From positions 1 to 64,000 of the forward strand of contig CATZZP010000011.1 of the NCBI GenBank assembly GCA_958426775.1: DNA of 64,000 bases, written 5' to 3'. Shown one piece after another: positions 33,393-42,266 of this stretch. Made by a program: the position numbers and the translations under genes. The notes beneath the pieces were generated by a model that had not been told where the DNA came from, made no database searches, and was given only the letters and a program-made list of their open reading frames with translations. The DNA comes from an uncultured Bacillota bacterium. GTDB lineage: Bacteria; Bacillota; Clostridia; Lachnospirales; CAG-274. Numbering within the stretch: the stretch's first letter is position 1; each line of letters starts with the position of its first letter.

Positions 33393-34436
33393 TTATTGAG
33401 CTGTTGTTATAAGCTCTGCTTTGTCTAGTATTTCCTGAGGTATAGTCATACCAAGCTCAGCTACTGCATCTGTATTAATGATAAGCTGAGGATTTTCTGT
33501 ATAACCGATAGGCATCTCGGCAGGATTTTTTCCTTCTAAAAGAATTTCACACGCCATTTTACCTGTCATCTTACCAAGGTCACTGTAGCTTACGGCAACA
33601 GAAGCAAGTCCGCCGCCTTCAGCCATACCCTGCTCACCAACAATTACAGGAAGACCTGCCGGATTTGTGATACTTGATACAAGAGGCATTGATGATGCAA
33701 GTGTGTTATCTGTAGGAACATAAACTGCATCATAATTGCCGATAAGTGAGTTTGTTACCTGTGCAACATCGTTGGTGCTGGTAACAGTTTTATCCTCACA
33801 CTCAATTCCTAATTCAGCAGCAGCAGCCTTAGCCATATCTGCCTGAATTACAGAATTTTGCTCACCTGAGTTATAAAGAATAGCTATCTTTTTTGCCTCA
33901 GGTATAAGCTGTTGTAAAAGCTCAATCTGCTCTTTAATAGGTGTTAAGTCAGATGTACCTGTAACGTTACCGCCGGGAGCTTCATTAGTTTCACAAAGAC
34001 CTGATGCAGCAGGGTCAGTTACAGCTGTAACAAGAATAGGAATTTCAGTTGTTTCTGCCGCAATTGACTGAGCCGCAGGTGTTGCTATTGCAAGCACTAA
34101 ATCCTTATCATCAGATACAAACTTCTGAGCAATTGTTTTAAGATTTGATTGGTCATTCTGTGCATTCTGTACATCAAGGGTAATATTTTCACCCTCCTTA
34201 AGTCCGCCTTCTGCCATAGCCTCAACAAAGCCCTCTCTTGCTGCGTCAAGTGCAGGATGCTCTGTAAGCTGAATAATACCTATATCAAAGCTTTCATCAG
34301 TAGCTGATGCCTGCTGTGTTTCACTGTCATTGCCGGTTGTCTGCTCACCCTCTGATGTAGCAGCAGAACCACAGCCTGTCATAAGTAATGTACCCATAAG
34401 CATTACAGCAGTTAATGAACATAACAGTTTTTTCAT
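33393..34436 (-). CDS. trpX: ABC transporter substrate-binding lipoprotein (TrpX-like)
   Basis: Extracellular ligand-binding protein anchored by lipid. The lipobox LMTGC places the modified cysteine near residue 22, followed by a Ser/Thr/Gln-rich linker (about 23-50). The rest is the ABC_sub_bind/TrpX fold: FDIGIIQLTEHPALDAAREGF, ATPAAQSIAAETTEIPILVTAVTDP, NVTGTSDLTPIKEQIELLQ, KIAILYNSGEQNS, DAVYVPTDNTLAS, and GEQGMAEGGGLASVAVSYSDLG. The length is 347 residues. Tryptophan or related substrate is inferred from the family and the trp genes in this region. It has its own sigma-A promoter. Confidence 0.87.
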   Translation of the reverse strand: MKKLLCSLTAVMLMGTLLMTGCGSAATSEGEQTTGNDSETQQASATDESFDIGIIQLTEHPALDAAREGFVEAMAEGGLKEGENITLDVQNAQNDQSNLKTIAQKFVSDDKDLVLAIATPAAQSIAAETTEIPILVTAVTDPAASGLCETNEAPGGNVTGTSDLTPIKEQIELLQQLIPEAKKIAILYNSGEQNSVIQADMAKAAAAELGIECEDKTVTSTNDVAQVTNSLIGNYDAVYVPTDNTLASSMPLVSSITNPAGLPVIVGEQGMAEGGGLASVAVSYSDLGKMTGKMACEILLEGKNPAEMPIGYTENPQLIINTDAVAELGMTIPQEILDKAELITTAQ

Positions 34437-34481
34437 AAATAAATCCTCCTTTGGATAATAAATGTAAATACAATTATTAAT

Positions 34482-34510
34482 ATTTTAAATTATTACAGGG
34501 ATTTTGTCAA
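34482..34510 (-). promoter_or_regulatory. Promoter of the TrpXYZ-like operon
   Basis: On the - strand a perfect -35 TTGACA (34505-34510) is 17 bases from -10 TAAAAT (34482-34487), 46 bases upstream of the lipoprotein start. No T-box was seen in the short leader. Confidence 0.85.
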
Positions 34511-34539
34511 TACTCTATTAAAATTAGGTTCATTTTTAA

Positions 34540-35805
34540 CTAGATTTCGTCACTTTGCAACAAGGTTTCTGCTGTATTAACATCCAGCTCGGTAACAGAC
34601 TTAAGCTTGCGGTTTATTGCTCTTGTCCTTACACCAACCAGCTTATCAAGCTCTGTTGACACACCCTCAAGTTTTTTCTGGGTAGTAGCCAGAGTTTCCT
34701 CAAACTTGCCAAACTCAGTTTTAACTGCACCTAAAACCTGCCATACCTCATCACTGTATCTTTGAATTGCTACGCTTTTAAAGCACATACGTATACTACA
34801 GAGCATAGCTGACATTGTGCTTGGACCTGCAACCGTAACGCGATAAGTGCTTTGAAGCTCCTCCAACAGACCTCTGTTTACCACCTCTGAATAAAGTCCT
34901 TCAAAGGGTAAAAACATAATGGCAAATTCAGTTGTTTCGGGAGGATAGATATATTTTTCCTTAATATCCTTAGCTTCTGATTTAATTGTATTGCAAAGTG
35001 CCTTTGCAGCATTATCAACCAAGGTTTTATCGCCTGTTTCATAAGCTTCTGTCAGTGCAGAATATGTATCCCCGGGAAACTTGGAGTCTATAGGTAAGTA
35101 TATAAAGCCACCGTCCTGTGTAGGTATTTTAACGGCAAATTCAACTACACTATCACTGCCCTTTTTAACCCTACAGTTTGTTTCATATTGTTCAGGTGAT
35201 AAAATATCCTCCAGAATTGCACCTAACTGTATTTCGCCTAATATGCCTCTTGTTTTAACATTTGTAAGCACCTTTTTAAGGTCGCCTACACCTACAGCCA
35301 GAGTCTGCATTTCACCAAGTCCCTTATAAACCTGTTCAAGTCTGTCATTTACAAGCTTAAAGCTTTCGGTCATTTTTCGGTCTATGGTGCTTTGCATTTT
35401 TTCATCAACAACCTTACGCATATCATCAAGCTTTTGTGTATTTTCCTCTTGTATTCCCTTTAGCCTGTGTTCAAGAGTAGACCTTATATTTTCAAGCTTT
35501 TGTTCTGTTTCTGAGGAAAAGGTTTTAAAACGTTCCTCTTGCCTTAATTCAGAGCTTTCAAGCCTTTTGCTAAAGTCCTCCTGTCTGTCATGAACACCCT
35601 TTGCCATTATCTCAACCTTTTGGGATACAAGCTCATTCATACTGTTTTGTCCCTGTACAAGGCTTCTGCTCATTTCATTTATTATGTCTTTAGTTTGTTT
35701 GTTTGCCTCCTCCAGTTGCTCTAGCTTATCATTTTTAGGTTTTCTGAATTGTAAAATAACAATAATAACAAGCAGAATTACAGCTATTATCTCTCCGATG
35801 GTCAT
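34540..35805 (-). CDS. rmuC: DNA recombination protein RmuC
   Basis: Membrane-anchored protein of the RmuC family, linked to limiting inversions at short repeats; a nuclease-like fold is proposed. An N-terminal membrane helix (IGEIIAVILLVIIVILQF) is followed by a long coiled coil (about 25-170). The conserved core begins near 185 (LKKVLTNVKTRGILGEIQLGAILEDILSPEQYE), with VEFAVKIPTQDGGFIYLPIDSKFPGDTY and FAIMFLPFEGLYSEV. The length is 421 residues. It is the last gene of the polysaccharide-deoC run, only one base after deoC. Confidence 0.93.
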   Translation of the reverse strand: MTIGEIIAVILLVIIVILQFRKPKNDKLEQLEEANKQTKDIINEMSRSLVQGQNSMNELVSQKVEIMAKGVHDRQEDFSKRLESSELRQEERFKTFSSETEQKLENIRSTLEHRLKGIQEENTQKLDDMRKVVDEKMQSTIDRKMTESFKLVNDRLEQVYKGLGEMQTLAVGVGDLKKVLTNVKTRGILGEIQLGAILEDILSPEQYETNCRVKKGSDSVVEFAVKIPTQDGGFIYLPIDSKFPGDTYSALTEAYETGDKTLVDNAAKALCNTIKSEAKDIKEKYIYPPETTEFAIMFLPFEGLYSEVVNRGLLEELQSTYRVTVAGPSTMSAMLCSIRMCFKSVAIQRYSDEVWQVLGAVKTEFGKFEETLATTQKKLEGVSTELDKLVGVRTRAINRKLKSVTELDVNTAETLLQSDEI

Positions 35806-35806
35806 C

Positions 35807-36457
35807 TTATCTCTCCTTTACGAGCTTGATTATACGGCTTGTACCAAGTCTGTCTGCTCCAAGCTCAATAAATTTTTCTGCATCAGCTAAGGTGGATATG
35901 CCTCCTGCAGCCTTAATTTTAACATTTTTACCTACATTTTCTGCAAAAAGCTTAATGTCCTCAAAGGTGGCACCCTTTTCGCCAAATCCTGTACTTGTCT
36001 TTATATATTCTGCACCTGACATAGTTACAACCTTGCACATTTCAATCTTTTCGTCCTCTGTAAGCATACAGGTTTCGATAATAACCTTTAAAAGCGTTCC
36101 ATTGCAAGCACTCTTAACAGCCTTTATTTCATCAAGAACATCATTATATCTGCCTTCCTTAACCATGCCGATATTAATAACCATATCAATTTCATCTGCA
36201 CCGTTCTTTACCGCCTGCTTTGCTTCAAAGCATTTAACGGCAGTTGTACTATAGCCGTTAGGAAAGCCTATAACTGTACAAATTTTAAGCTTATCTCCGA
36301 CATATGCCTCAGTAGCCTTAACAAACGACGGTGGAATACACACACTTGCTACATGATATTCCATACCCTCATCGCACAATTTCTTTATTTCCTCCCAAGT
36401 TGCACTTTGCTTTAAAAGTGTATGGTCAACCATGGAAAGTATCTTTTTAATATCCAT
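35807..36457 (-). CDS. deoC: Deoxyribose-phosphate aldolase
   Basis: Cleaves 2-deoxyribose 5-phosphate to acetaldehyde and glyceraldehyde 3-phosphate in deoxynucleoside catabolism. TIM barrel class I aldolase: DHTLLKQSAT at the start, DEIDMVINIGMVK, LKVIIETCMLT, and the Schiff-base lysine in YIKTSTGFGEKGAT. The length of 216 residues fits the short bacterial form. Its start overlaps the last base of the upstream reductase gene. deo partner genes (deoA, deoB, pdp) are not nearby, so its presence in a surface-polysaccharide operon is unusual. Confidence 0.96.
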   Translation of the reverse strand: MDIKKILSMVDHTLLKQSATWEEIKKLCDEGMEYHVASVCIPPSFVKATEAYVGDKLKICTVIGFPNGYSTTAVKCFEAKQAVKNGADEIDMVINIGMVKEGRYNDVLDEIKAVKSACNGTLLKVIIETCMLTEDEKIEMCKVVTMSGAEYIKTSTGFGEKGATFEDIKLFAENVGKNVKIKAAGGISTLADAEKFIELGADRLGTSRIIKLVKER

Positions 36458-37290
36458 TATTTTGCCTCCGTATTATTAATAGATTTTTTTACTGCACTGT
36501 CAAAATTAACATAGTCACAAGACATAATAATATCTTTATCATAATAAAGGCTTCCAAACACCTTTTTAAATATACTGAAGGGCATAAGCTCTGCTATTTT
36601 ACCTAAAGCTCTTGATAAATACAACTTTTTGTTCTTAACCTCTGCTATTTTTTTAACCATACGGGAGGTATTAATGTATTCTTTATCAGCAAGCAATACA
36701 ATACCGTAAATATTATTTATAATTATTCTATATATTGCATTTGTAAGATTATCAATATAAATCATACTCCTTTTATTGTTTACCTTAGGAAAAACCGGGG
36801 TCTTTAAAGCAAGCTTTTTAAGTAGCTTAAAGTTCCCGGGACAATTTTCACCATAAACCATAGGCGGTCTTAATACAGTTACTTTAAAGCTGTTGTCCTG
36901 CAAAGCTATAATTCCCTTTTCGGCATTAAGTTTGCTTTTGCCGTACAGTGTAGTTGGTTTACAGGGAGTATCCTTGTTAATAATACCTTCCTTTGTTCCG
37001 TATACGCTCATTGTGCTTATAAAAATAAAGTGCTTTACACCTGATTGCTTTGCCTTCTCGGCAAGTCTTACGGCTTCTATATGATTAACTTTATCATATA
37101 AATCCTTGTATTTTTTTTCTTTTTTATGGACTATTGCCGCACAATGTATGACAACCTCTGTACAAGAAAGATTAACACCCTTTGCACCCTCTCTGAAAGA
37201 AAGGCAAAGGGCATCAATATTATTTTTTTTAAGGCTTTCCTTTAAATTACGTGAAATATATCCGTTTTCACCTGTTATTACTGTTTTCAC
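36457..37290 (-). CDS. NAD-dependent epimerase/dehydratase family protein, probable nucleotide-sugar 4-reductase
   Basis: Extended short-chain dehydrogenase of 277 residues. The N-terminal nucleotide loop TGENGYISRNL is slightly atypical (GxxGxI). The active site has Ser in FISTMSVYG and YxxxK in LYGKSKLN. The frame opens at GTG 37299, but AGAGGG lies 8 bases before the GTG at 37290, giving MKTVITGENGYI, which matches relatives. It is located between a small sugar-phosphate transferase and deoC. With the upstream 4,6-dehydratase it may reduce a UDP-4-keto-6-deoxy sugar, giving UDP-QuiNAc or UDP-FucNAc. This is inferred from family and context only. Confidence 0.75.
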   Translation of the reverse strand: MKTVITGENGYISRNLKESLKKNNIDALCLSFREGAKGVNLSCTEVVIHCAAIVHKKEKKYKDLYDKVNHIEAVRLAEKAKQSGVKHFIFISTMSVYGTKEGIINKDTPCKPTTLYGKSKLNAEKGIIALQDNSFKVTVLRPPMVYGENCPGNFKLLKKLALKTPVFPKVNNKRSMIYIDNLTNAIYRIIINNIYGIVLLADKEYINTSRMVKKIAEVKNKKLYLSRALGKIAELMPFSIFKKVFGSLYYDKDIIMSCDYVNFDSAVKKSINNTEAK

Positions 37291-37873
37291 TGTCAGCACC
37301 CTCTTTTATACCTTCGGCTTTAAAGACAGAAAAAATGGTTTTAAACAATATTTTAATATCAAATAAAAAACTCATTTTTCTTACATATTCTCCGTCTAAT
37401 TCAACCTTTATGTCTATAGGCAGCTCATCACGGCCGTTTATCTGTGCCCAACCTGTAAGTCCCGGCTTAATTGAGTTAGCATTTACCTTATCTCTTGCTT
37501 CAATTAAATCATACTGGTTATATAAAGCCGGTCTTGGCCCTACAAAGCTCATTTCTCCCTTAAGTATATTAAAAATCTGAGGTAATTCATCAAGACTTGA
37601 ATGTCTTAAAAATTTACCCGTCTTAGTTATATAACTATCAGGGTTATTCAGTAAATGTGTAGGAACATCCTTAGGTGTATCAACTTTCATGGTTCTGAAT
37701 TTATATATATAAAATTCTGTTTTGTTAATACCTATTCGTTTTTGCTTAAATAAGACGTTTCCTCCGTCCTCGGCTTTAACAGCAAGGGCAATTACGGCAA
37801 GAACCCACCAAAAAATTATTAACCATAAAAGAGCTATAAAAAAATCAAAAAATCTTTTTACAAACCGATACAT
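37268..37873 (-). CDS. Initiating sugar-phosphate transferase (PglC/WcaJ-type)
   Basis: Membrane-associated enzyme that transfers a sugar 1-phosphate from a UDP-sugar to undecaprenyl phosphate, starting glycan assembly. One N-terminal re-entrant/membrane segment (KRFFDFFIALLWLIIFWWVLAVIAL) is followed by GGNVLFKQKRIGINKTEFYIYKFRTM, the catalytic Asp-Glu pair in SSLDELPQIFNILKGEMSFVGPRP, and KPGLTGWAQINGR. At 201 residues it is the small core form without the extra membrane domain of WbaP. It overlaps the reductase gene by 23 bases and abuts the 4,6-dehydratase gene. Confidence 0.93.
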   Translation of the reverse strand: MYRFVKRFFDFFIALLWLIIFWWVLAVIALAVKAEDGGNVLFKQKRIGINKTEFYIYKFRTMKVDTPKDVPTHLLNNPDSYITKTGKFLRHSSLDELPQIFNILKGEMSFVGPRPALYNQYDLIEARDKVNANSIKPGLTGWAQINGRDELPIDIKVELDGEYVRKMSFLFDIKILFKTIFSVFKAEGIKEGADSENSNNR

Positions 37874-39793
37874 TTATTTTCCCCCAAGCTTGCTGTTAGG
37901 TACAATTTCCTTAATAACTTCAATAACATTACCATTACCGTTATATGCAGCCTCATAAAGTCTTTTAAGCTGATTGTCAAATTTCTCATAATCCATTTCA
38001 ATAGGCTTTGCTATAAAGATTTTATTTTTATAAACCATCTTTAAGCTTTCCTTTTCTTCATCCATCAAAAGCTCTTCATAAAGCTTTTCTCCGGGTCTTA
38101 AGCCTGTGTATGTTATGTTAATATCCTTATCGGGCATAAAACCTGAAAGTCTTATAAGATTTCTTGCAAGGTCATCTATTTTTACAGGCTCACCCATATC
38201 AAGCACGTATATGCTACCGCTTTTACCAAGACCGCCTGCCTGGACAACAAGCCTGCTTGCTTCCGGTATGGTCATAAAAAATCTAATCATTTCCTTATGG
38301 GTTACCGTAACAGGACCACCTTCGGAAATCTGTTTCTGAAAAAGAGGTATTACACTGCCATTACTGCCTAACACGTTACCAAAGCGTACAGCCATAAACT
38401 TAGTTTCGCTTTTACGTGCCATTTCCTGAATAATAAGCTCAGTTATACGTTTTGTAGCACCCATAACATTTGCAGGATTTACCGCCTTATCAGTAGACAG
38501 AAGTACAAAGCGTTCTGCACCGAATTTATCTGCACATATGGCTGTATTAAGCGTACCGAATACATTGTTTTTAACAGCCTCTTCAGGCACAGACTCCATA
38601 AGGGGTACATGCTTATGTGCGGCTGCATGAAAAACAACATTAGGCTTATAAAGCTGAAAAAGCTTTTCCATACAAGCCATATCTCTTACAGAGCCTATGT
38701 ACACCTGTATATCTGCTTTTGTACCATACCTGTTTTTTAGGTCTGTCATAAGCTCATAAGCATTATTTTCATATACATCAAAAATAATAAGCTTTTGGGG
38801 ATTAAAGGGCATAATCTGTCTGCAAAGCTCTGAGCCTATTGAACCGCCGCCGCCTGTTACAAGTACGGTTTTGCCCTCTAAATAGCCGGAAATGCTTTTA
38901 ACGTCAAGTTTAATTTCCTCTCTGAAAAGAAGATCTGTAATATCTACATCTTTAAGTGGCTTATAGCTGCCGTCAGAAATGTCACTCATAGGCGGTATCA
39001 TTTTAAGCTCACATTGGGTCTTTGTACAAAAGTCCATAATTCGCCTTATTTGTACATTGTTGGCTGAGGGTACCGCTACAATAATTTCCTCGATTTCATA
39101 GTCCCTTGTAAGTCTTTCTATATTGGCACAATTATAGGTAACCCTTATACCCATAATATTCGTATTGTTTTTTGCTTCATCATCGTCAACAATAATTACA
39201 GGAGTTCTGTTTTCGTAACCCGCTTCACTATTCAATATACTTCTTACAACATTGTAGCCTGCATAGCCTGCTCCGACTACAAGCACACGCTTTGAGCCTG
39301 CCTTTCTTGTCATTATATGCTCAAAAGAAATAAATAATCTTTTTAAAATTCTGTATCCTGACCTGGAAAACACAAAAAAAACAACATTAATAAACCACGC
39401 AACCATTAAAAGTCGCTTAGGTAAATTATAACCAACATATTTTGAAAGCACTAGAGAATGTGTCACAAAAAGAGCAACAAACACAAGAGTATCTGCAATA
39501 ACAATTTTATAAATATCATCAATGGTTGCATATTTCCATAGGTTTGAATAAAAGTTGAACAAGCCGTAGATTATTACGCAAACAGGTGACAGTACCATAG
39601 AGGCAAGCAAAAACCATTCCCACACACTTTCATCTATAATTACACCCGTACCACCGGGCAAACCCGGTATAGTACCACCATACCACAGACAGATAGCCAC
39701 AAGCATTGAAAAATTAATTGCAATTATATCAAGCAATATATAGATAAAAATTTTTGCTTTTTGTTCCGAGGTATAGCCTTTAAGCTTCTCCAT
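37874..39793 (-). CDS. Membrane-bound UDP-sugar 4,6-dehydratase (PglF/WbpM/CapD family)
   Basis: Makes a UDP-4-keto-6-deoxy-N-acetylhexosamine from UDP-GlcNAc. Four N-terminal membrane helices (about residues 15-135) precede a CoA-binding-like Rossmann domain (RVLVVGAGYAGYNVVRSIL). The catalytic SDR domain follows, with LVTGGGGSIGSELCRQI near 310, VFHAAAHKHVPLMES, and the altered active site LSTDKAVNPANVMGATKR. Of two in-frame ATGs, the one at 39793 has the better spacing to GGAG, giving 639 residues. Its start overlaps the polymerase gene. It is the first committed step of the sugar module here. Confidence 0.92.
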   Translation of the reverse strand: MEKLKGYTSEQKAKIFIYILLDIIAINFSMLVAICLWYGGTIPGLPGGTGVIIDESVWEWFLLASMVLSPVCVIIYGLFNFYSNLWKYATIDDIYKIVIADTLVFVALFVTHSLVLSKYVGYNLPKRLLMVAWFINVVFFVFSRSGYRILKRLFISFEHIMTRKAGSKRVLVVGAGYAGYNVVRSILNSEAGYENRTPVIIVDDDEAKNNTNIMGIRVTYNCANIERLTRDYEIEEIIVAVPSANNVQIRRIMDFCTKTQCELKMIPPMSDISDGSYKPLKDVDITDLLFREEIKLDVKSISGYLEGKTVLVTGGGGSIGSELCRQIMPFNPQKLIIFDVYENNAYELMTDLKNRYGTKADIQVYIGSVRDMACMEKLFQLYKPNVVFHAAAHKHVPLMESVPEEAVKNNVFGTLNTAICADKFGAERFVLLSTDKAVNPANVMGATKRITELIIQEMARKSETKFMAVRFGNVLGSNGSVIPLFQKQISEGGPVTVTHKEMIRFFMTIPEASRLVVQAGGLGKSGSIYVLDMGEPVKIDDLARNLIRLSGFMPDKDINITYTGLRPGEKLYEELLMDEEKESLKMVYKNKIFIAKPIEMDYEKFDNQLKRLYEAAYNGNGNVIEVIKEIVPNSKLGGK

Positions 39794-41627
39794 TTTCATC
39801 TCTCCCGGAGGTTATATAATTAAGACCGTAGCCCATACCAAGCATTATCCAGAATACAGGTGCAACAGATACAACACTGTCTGTTGTAGCACCTGCCGCC
39901 ATATAGGCTATAACACCTGCAACACAGGCAAGTCTTGCTGCAGTAATAATGATACTGTCTTTTTTTACAATAAGCCTTTGAGCTGTTTGTAATACATACA
40001 TTGCAACTAAGGCAACCATAGCTATTAAAGATAACACGCCTGTATTTATGCCTGTCTGTAAGTATATACTGTGAGGCTTGTCAACAATAATATAAGGATT
40101 ACCTAAATAATTAAGCTTAGCAACAATATCCTCCTGCGGAAATTCCAAAGCAAAGCTGTCAGGTCCCTTACCGATGAAAAGAGTTTTTGCAAGAACAGGA
40201 ATACTTCTTGACCATATATAGCCTCTGCCTGAGCCTATTCTCTCAAGTCCCTCAAAGCCTATACTTGGTACAGGATTACTTAAATCAACATCTTTACCGA
40301 ATTTATCAAGTGGTATGATACCGTTTTCTGTTTTTCTCATAAGGAAATTTGTTTTATTTCCTTCGTTATCATAACATAAAAGTATAAGCTTATCCTCATA
40401 TATCTGAATTTCGCCTTTTTGCAAGCCGTCAATATCATAGGTATTTATATGACCTTCTGTTGCCCCCTCCATTTTTTCAGTACTGATAACCTCACGCACT
40501 ATACCGTTTTGCTCAACTATAGGGTCATTTTCAGTTGCAGTTATATTAATATCTCCGGCCTTTGTTACGACAGTTGCAGTATTACCGTTAAATTTAAAAT
40601 CCTCATAAAAGTTAGGGTTTACATCCTCAACATCGCCTGATACCGCACTTGTAATAATATTAAGCTTTTGGATTATTTTAGCATTGCTTGATAAAAGCAC
40701 GCTTGGTAAAGCAATTAAAAATACAGCTAATACAATTGTACCGCATAAAATCATCTTATTTTTATAAAGCTTCTTTTTGAAAAAACAGATAATGCCTAAA
40801 ATAACAGCAAACACGCAAGCACAACTAAAGCCCAAAAGACCGCCTACAGAATCACTGCCCAACATACAAACAAAAGCTAAAATAAATAAAGCCGTAAATA
40901 TATATTTAAACTTATTTTTAACAGGCAGTAAAATTGCCGGCATAAGCATAAATGACGCCATCATACCCGAATACATACCAAGGCAGTTTGGATTATATAA
41001 TGTACCGTAGGCTGACTCAAATTTAAGCTCTAAGTTTTCACCGCCGTAATATTGACCTAAAACAAGCTTTGAACCTGCGGTAGTAGCAAAAAAATCCTTA
41101 TCTAAAATCTGTAATACGGCAAATATACCTATGAACAGCAATCCTAAGGACATTATGCCAAGCATATATTTTACAGCCTTTTCACTTTCTGTAAAGCTTA
41201 AGGCTATAATAAAAAATACAGCGTAGCTAAGCAGTACAAAAAAGCCTTCGTATCTTTCGCTTATACCCCAGAAGGCTATGCTTTTATAACTTGAAAAAAT
41301 TGAAGATATAAGACAAAGTCCAATATAAGTATATAATGTATAGCATGGAATGGATTTAAGCTTAAGTTTCAATCTTTTTTCTTCAAATATAACTCCGGCA
41401 CCCAGATAAACAAGAGTAATAACCGCCAGGACGCAAATTGCTACCGCTTTATTATAAGAAAACATATCATTAATGACGTTGTTTGCACGAATAATGCCGT
41501 ATTCATACTTTCCTACAGGAACCTGCCTTAGCCTTACAATAAGAGGAACAATTGCAGCTGCAAGAAATAAAATTACAGCTATTGTCTTATCAATAAAGGG
41601 TTTGTTGTCAATATTTTTATTTGCCAT
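39780..41627 (-). CDS. O-antigen ligase/polymerase-like membrane protein (Wzy_C family)
   Basis: Polytopic membrane protein of 615 residues with about 11-12 helices. After the helix ending near 310 comes a large extracellular region (about residues 315-500). Its distal end has the Wzy_C elements GRGYIWSRSIPVLAKTLFIGKGPDSF and VDKPHSIYLQTGINTG, with the Arg and His expected of this family. The proximal 150 residues of the loop are acidic and beta-rich and unlike typical members. It is the first gene of the operon and has a clear promoter. It likely polymerises or attaches a surface glycan. No flippase (Wzx) or other glycosyltransferases are present in this locus. Confidence 0.85.
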   Translation of the reverse strand: MANKNIDNKPFIDKTIAVILFLAAAIVPLIVRLRQVPVGKYEYGIIRANNVINDMFSYNKAVAICVLAVITLVYLGAGVIFEEKRLKLKLKSIPCYTLYTYIGLCLISSIFSSYKSIAFWGISERYEGFFVLLSYAVFFIIALSFTESEKAVKYMLGIMSLGLLFIGIFAVLQILDKDFFATTAGSKLVLGQYYGGENLELKFESAYGTLYNPNCLGMYSGMMASFMLMPAILLPVKNKFKYIFTALFILAFVCMLGSDSVGGLLGFSCACVFAVILGIICFFKKKLYKNKMILCGTIVLAVFLIALPSVLLSSNAKIIQKLNIITSAVSGDVEDVNPNFYEDFKFNGNTATVVTKAGDINITATENDPIVEQNGIVREVISTEKMEGATEGHINTYDIDGLQKGEIQIYEDKLILLCYDNEGNKTNFLMRKTENGIIPLDKFGKDVDLSNPVPSIGFEGLERIGSGRGYIWSRSIPVLAKTLFIGKGPDSFALEFPQEDIVAKLNYLGNPYIIVDKPHSIYLQTGINTGVLSLIAMVALVAMYVLQTAQRLIVKKDSIIITAARLACVAGVIAYMAAGATTDSVVSVAPVFWIMLGMGYGLNYITSGRDENGEA

Positions 41628-41663
41628 TTTTTCACCTCAACTAAAAAAGTCATTATTTCATAT

Positions 41664-41692
41664 AGTATACCACAAAATCAACTGCTGTACAA
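41664..41692 (-). promoter_or_regulatory. Promoter of the polysaccharide-deoC-rmuC operon
   Basis: On the - strand -35 TTGTAC (41687-41692) and -10 TATACT (41664-41669) are 17 bases apart, 36 bases before the first start and directly after the queF terminator. Confidence 0.75.
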
Positions 41693-41715
41693 GTATTTAA
41701 CACTTTATGTTTAAA

Positions 41716-41751
41716 ATAAAAAAAGCAGTGTTCAAATTTAAAAACACTGCA
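41716..41751 (-). terminator. Terminator after queF
   Basis: On the - strand GCAGTGTT pairs with AACACTGC (41725-41750) and is followed by TTTTTTT. Confidence 0.9.
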
Positions 41752-41758
41752 CAAAAAT

Positions 41759-42253
41759 TTACCTGTTATCAACCTTTTCAGGATATAAATCATGATTTGA
41801 CAGCCTTTCAAAAGCAACCTTTTCCCATACTGTGCCTTTTTTGCCGTAGTTGCAGTAGGGGTCAATTGAAATGCCGCCTCTGGGCGTAAACTTACCCCAT
41901 ACTTCAATATACTTAGGATCCATAAGCCTTATTAAATCTTTCATAATAATATTTATACAATCTTCATGAAAATCTCCATGGTTTCTGAAACTGAAAAGAT
42001 AAAGCTTAAGACTTTTACTCTCTACCATTTTTACATCAGGCACATAGCTGATATAGATTGTAGCAAAATCGGGCTGTCCTGTGATTGGACAAAGACTTGT
42101 AAATTCAGGACAGTTAAACTTAACAAAATAATCATTCTCCTGATGCTTGTTTACAAAGGTTTCAAGAACCTCAGGTGCATAATCAGACAAATATTGGGTG
42201 CTGTTACTGCCAAGTTTTGTTATTCCTTGAGTTTCCTCGTTAGTTCTGCTCAT
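41759..42253 (-). CDS. queF: NADPH-dependent 7-cyano-7-deazaguanine (preQ0) reductase
   Basis: Reduces preQ0 to preQ1. It is the short, YkvM-like form (164 residues). The catalytic Cys is in EFTSLCPITGQPDFATIYI with the Asp of the same motif, and the NADPH-side signature ESKSLKLYLFSFRNHGDFHED is complete. It follows queT by 13 bases on one riboswitch-controlled transcript. De novo genes queC, queD and queE are not in the window. tgt and queA are present elsewhere, so preQ1 made or imported here can be used. Confidence 0.97.
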   Translation of the reverse strand: MSRTNEETQGITKLGSNSTQYLSDYAPEVLETFVNKHQENDYFVKFNCPEFTSLCPITGQPDFATIYISYVPDVKMVESKSLKLYLFSFRNHGDFHEDCINIIMKDLIRLMDPKYIEVWGKFTPRGGISIDPYCNYGKKGTVWEKVAFERLSNHDLYPEKVDNR

Positions 42254-42266
42254 AGCTTCCTCCTTA

